Positions 37,200-37,327 of a DNA stretch of 37,327 bases are shown here, one piece after another. This DNA is from an uncultured Fluviicola sp. (GTDB taxonomy: Bacteria > Bacteroidota > Bacteroidia > Flavobacteriales_D > Crocinitomicaceae), in contig CALFOS010000307.1 of assembly GCA_937919725.1 (NCBI GenBank), positions 1-37,327 of the forward strand, in the 5' to 3' direction. The notes beneath the pieces were generated by a model. The model did not search any database, was not told the origin of the DNA, and saw only the letters and a program-made list of their open reading frames with translations. The position numbers and the translations under genes were made by a program. Position 1 is the stretch's first letter. The number at the start of each line of letters is the position of its first letter.

Positions 37200-37209
37200 C
37201 ACTCCAATT

Positions 37210-37276
37210 GGATTCGTAGCTCAACTGTCCCGATAACGATCGGGAAGAGCAAAGAACTAAAAAGGTTAGAATAAAT
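37210..37276 (+). pseudogene. Degenerate tRNA-like copy carrying a palindrome in its D-loop and lacking a recognisable anticodon arm
   Basis: GGATTCGTAGCTCAACTG matches the tRNA-Arg 5' end (GGCTTCGTAGCTCAACTG) at 17/18 positions; AGAGCA retained; AGGTTAGAAT resembles a T-arm. Confidence 0.6.
37228..37245. repeat. Palindrome TCCCGAT-AACG-ATCGGGA
   Basis: Perfect 7-bp inverted repeat with 4-nt loop. Confidence 0.8.
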
Positions 37277-37327
37277 GGCTTCGTAGCTCAACTGAATAGA
37301 GCACTACATTACGGCTGTAGAGGTTTC
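37277..37327 (+). tRNA. tRNA-Arg(ACG), 3' end beyond the window
   Basis: Acceptor GGCTTCG, TA, D-arm GCTC-AACTGAATA-GAGC, anticodon stem CTACA/TGTAG with loop TTACGGC giving anticodon ACG. Confidence 0.88.

Overview
This is a roughly 37 kb chromosomal segment from a Bacteroidota genome, probably a Flavobacteriales-type lineage. Support for that comes from T9SS type A C-terminal sorting domains, TAnnTTTG promoter boxes and BT_3928/DUF1599-type genes. Most of it is ordinary core gene content: uvrB, folP, tpiA, prmA, plsY, clpS, a Ca/Na antiporter, a two-gene ABC exporter, a PLP/CBS-domain cysteine/cystathionine enzyme, comB-like and acyltransferase genes, and a truncated tRNA-Arg(ACG) at the right edge. 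I found no phage, transposase, CRISPR array or recognisable defence island. The best leads are: (i) an 18-bp palindrome of the form TCCCGAT-N4-ATCGGGA that occurs in the D-loop position of a degenerate tRNA copy just upstream of the intact tRNA-Arg, and again as a degraded in-frame copy near the start of a periplasmic-binding-protein gene; (ii) a small exported protein made of six short 'TxFxNDxxxW' repeats, encoded directly behind an ABC exporter; (iii) two giant exported proteins (1541 and 2238 aa) flanking plsY, the larger one combining TPR, PD40, about 103-aa coiled-coil repeats and two SPOR-like modules; (iv) a series of genes whose TAnnTTTG box ends 4-5 nt before the ATG, predicting leaderless mRNAs. 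All functional calls come from reading protein motifs by eye, with no database search.
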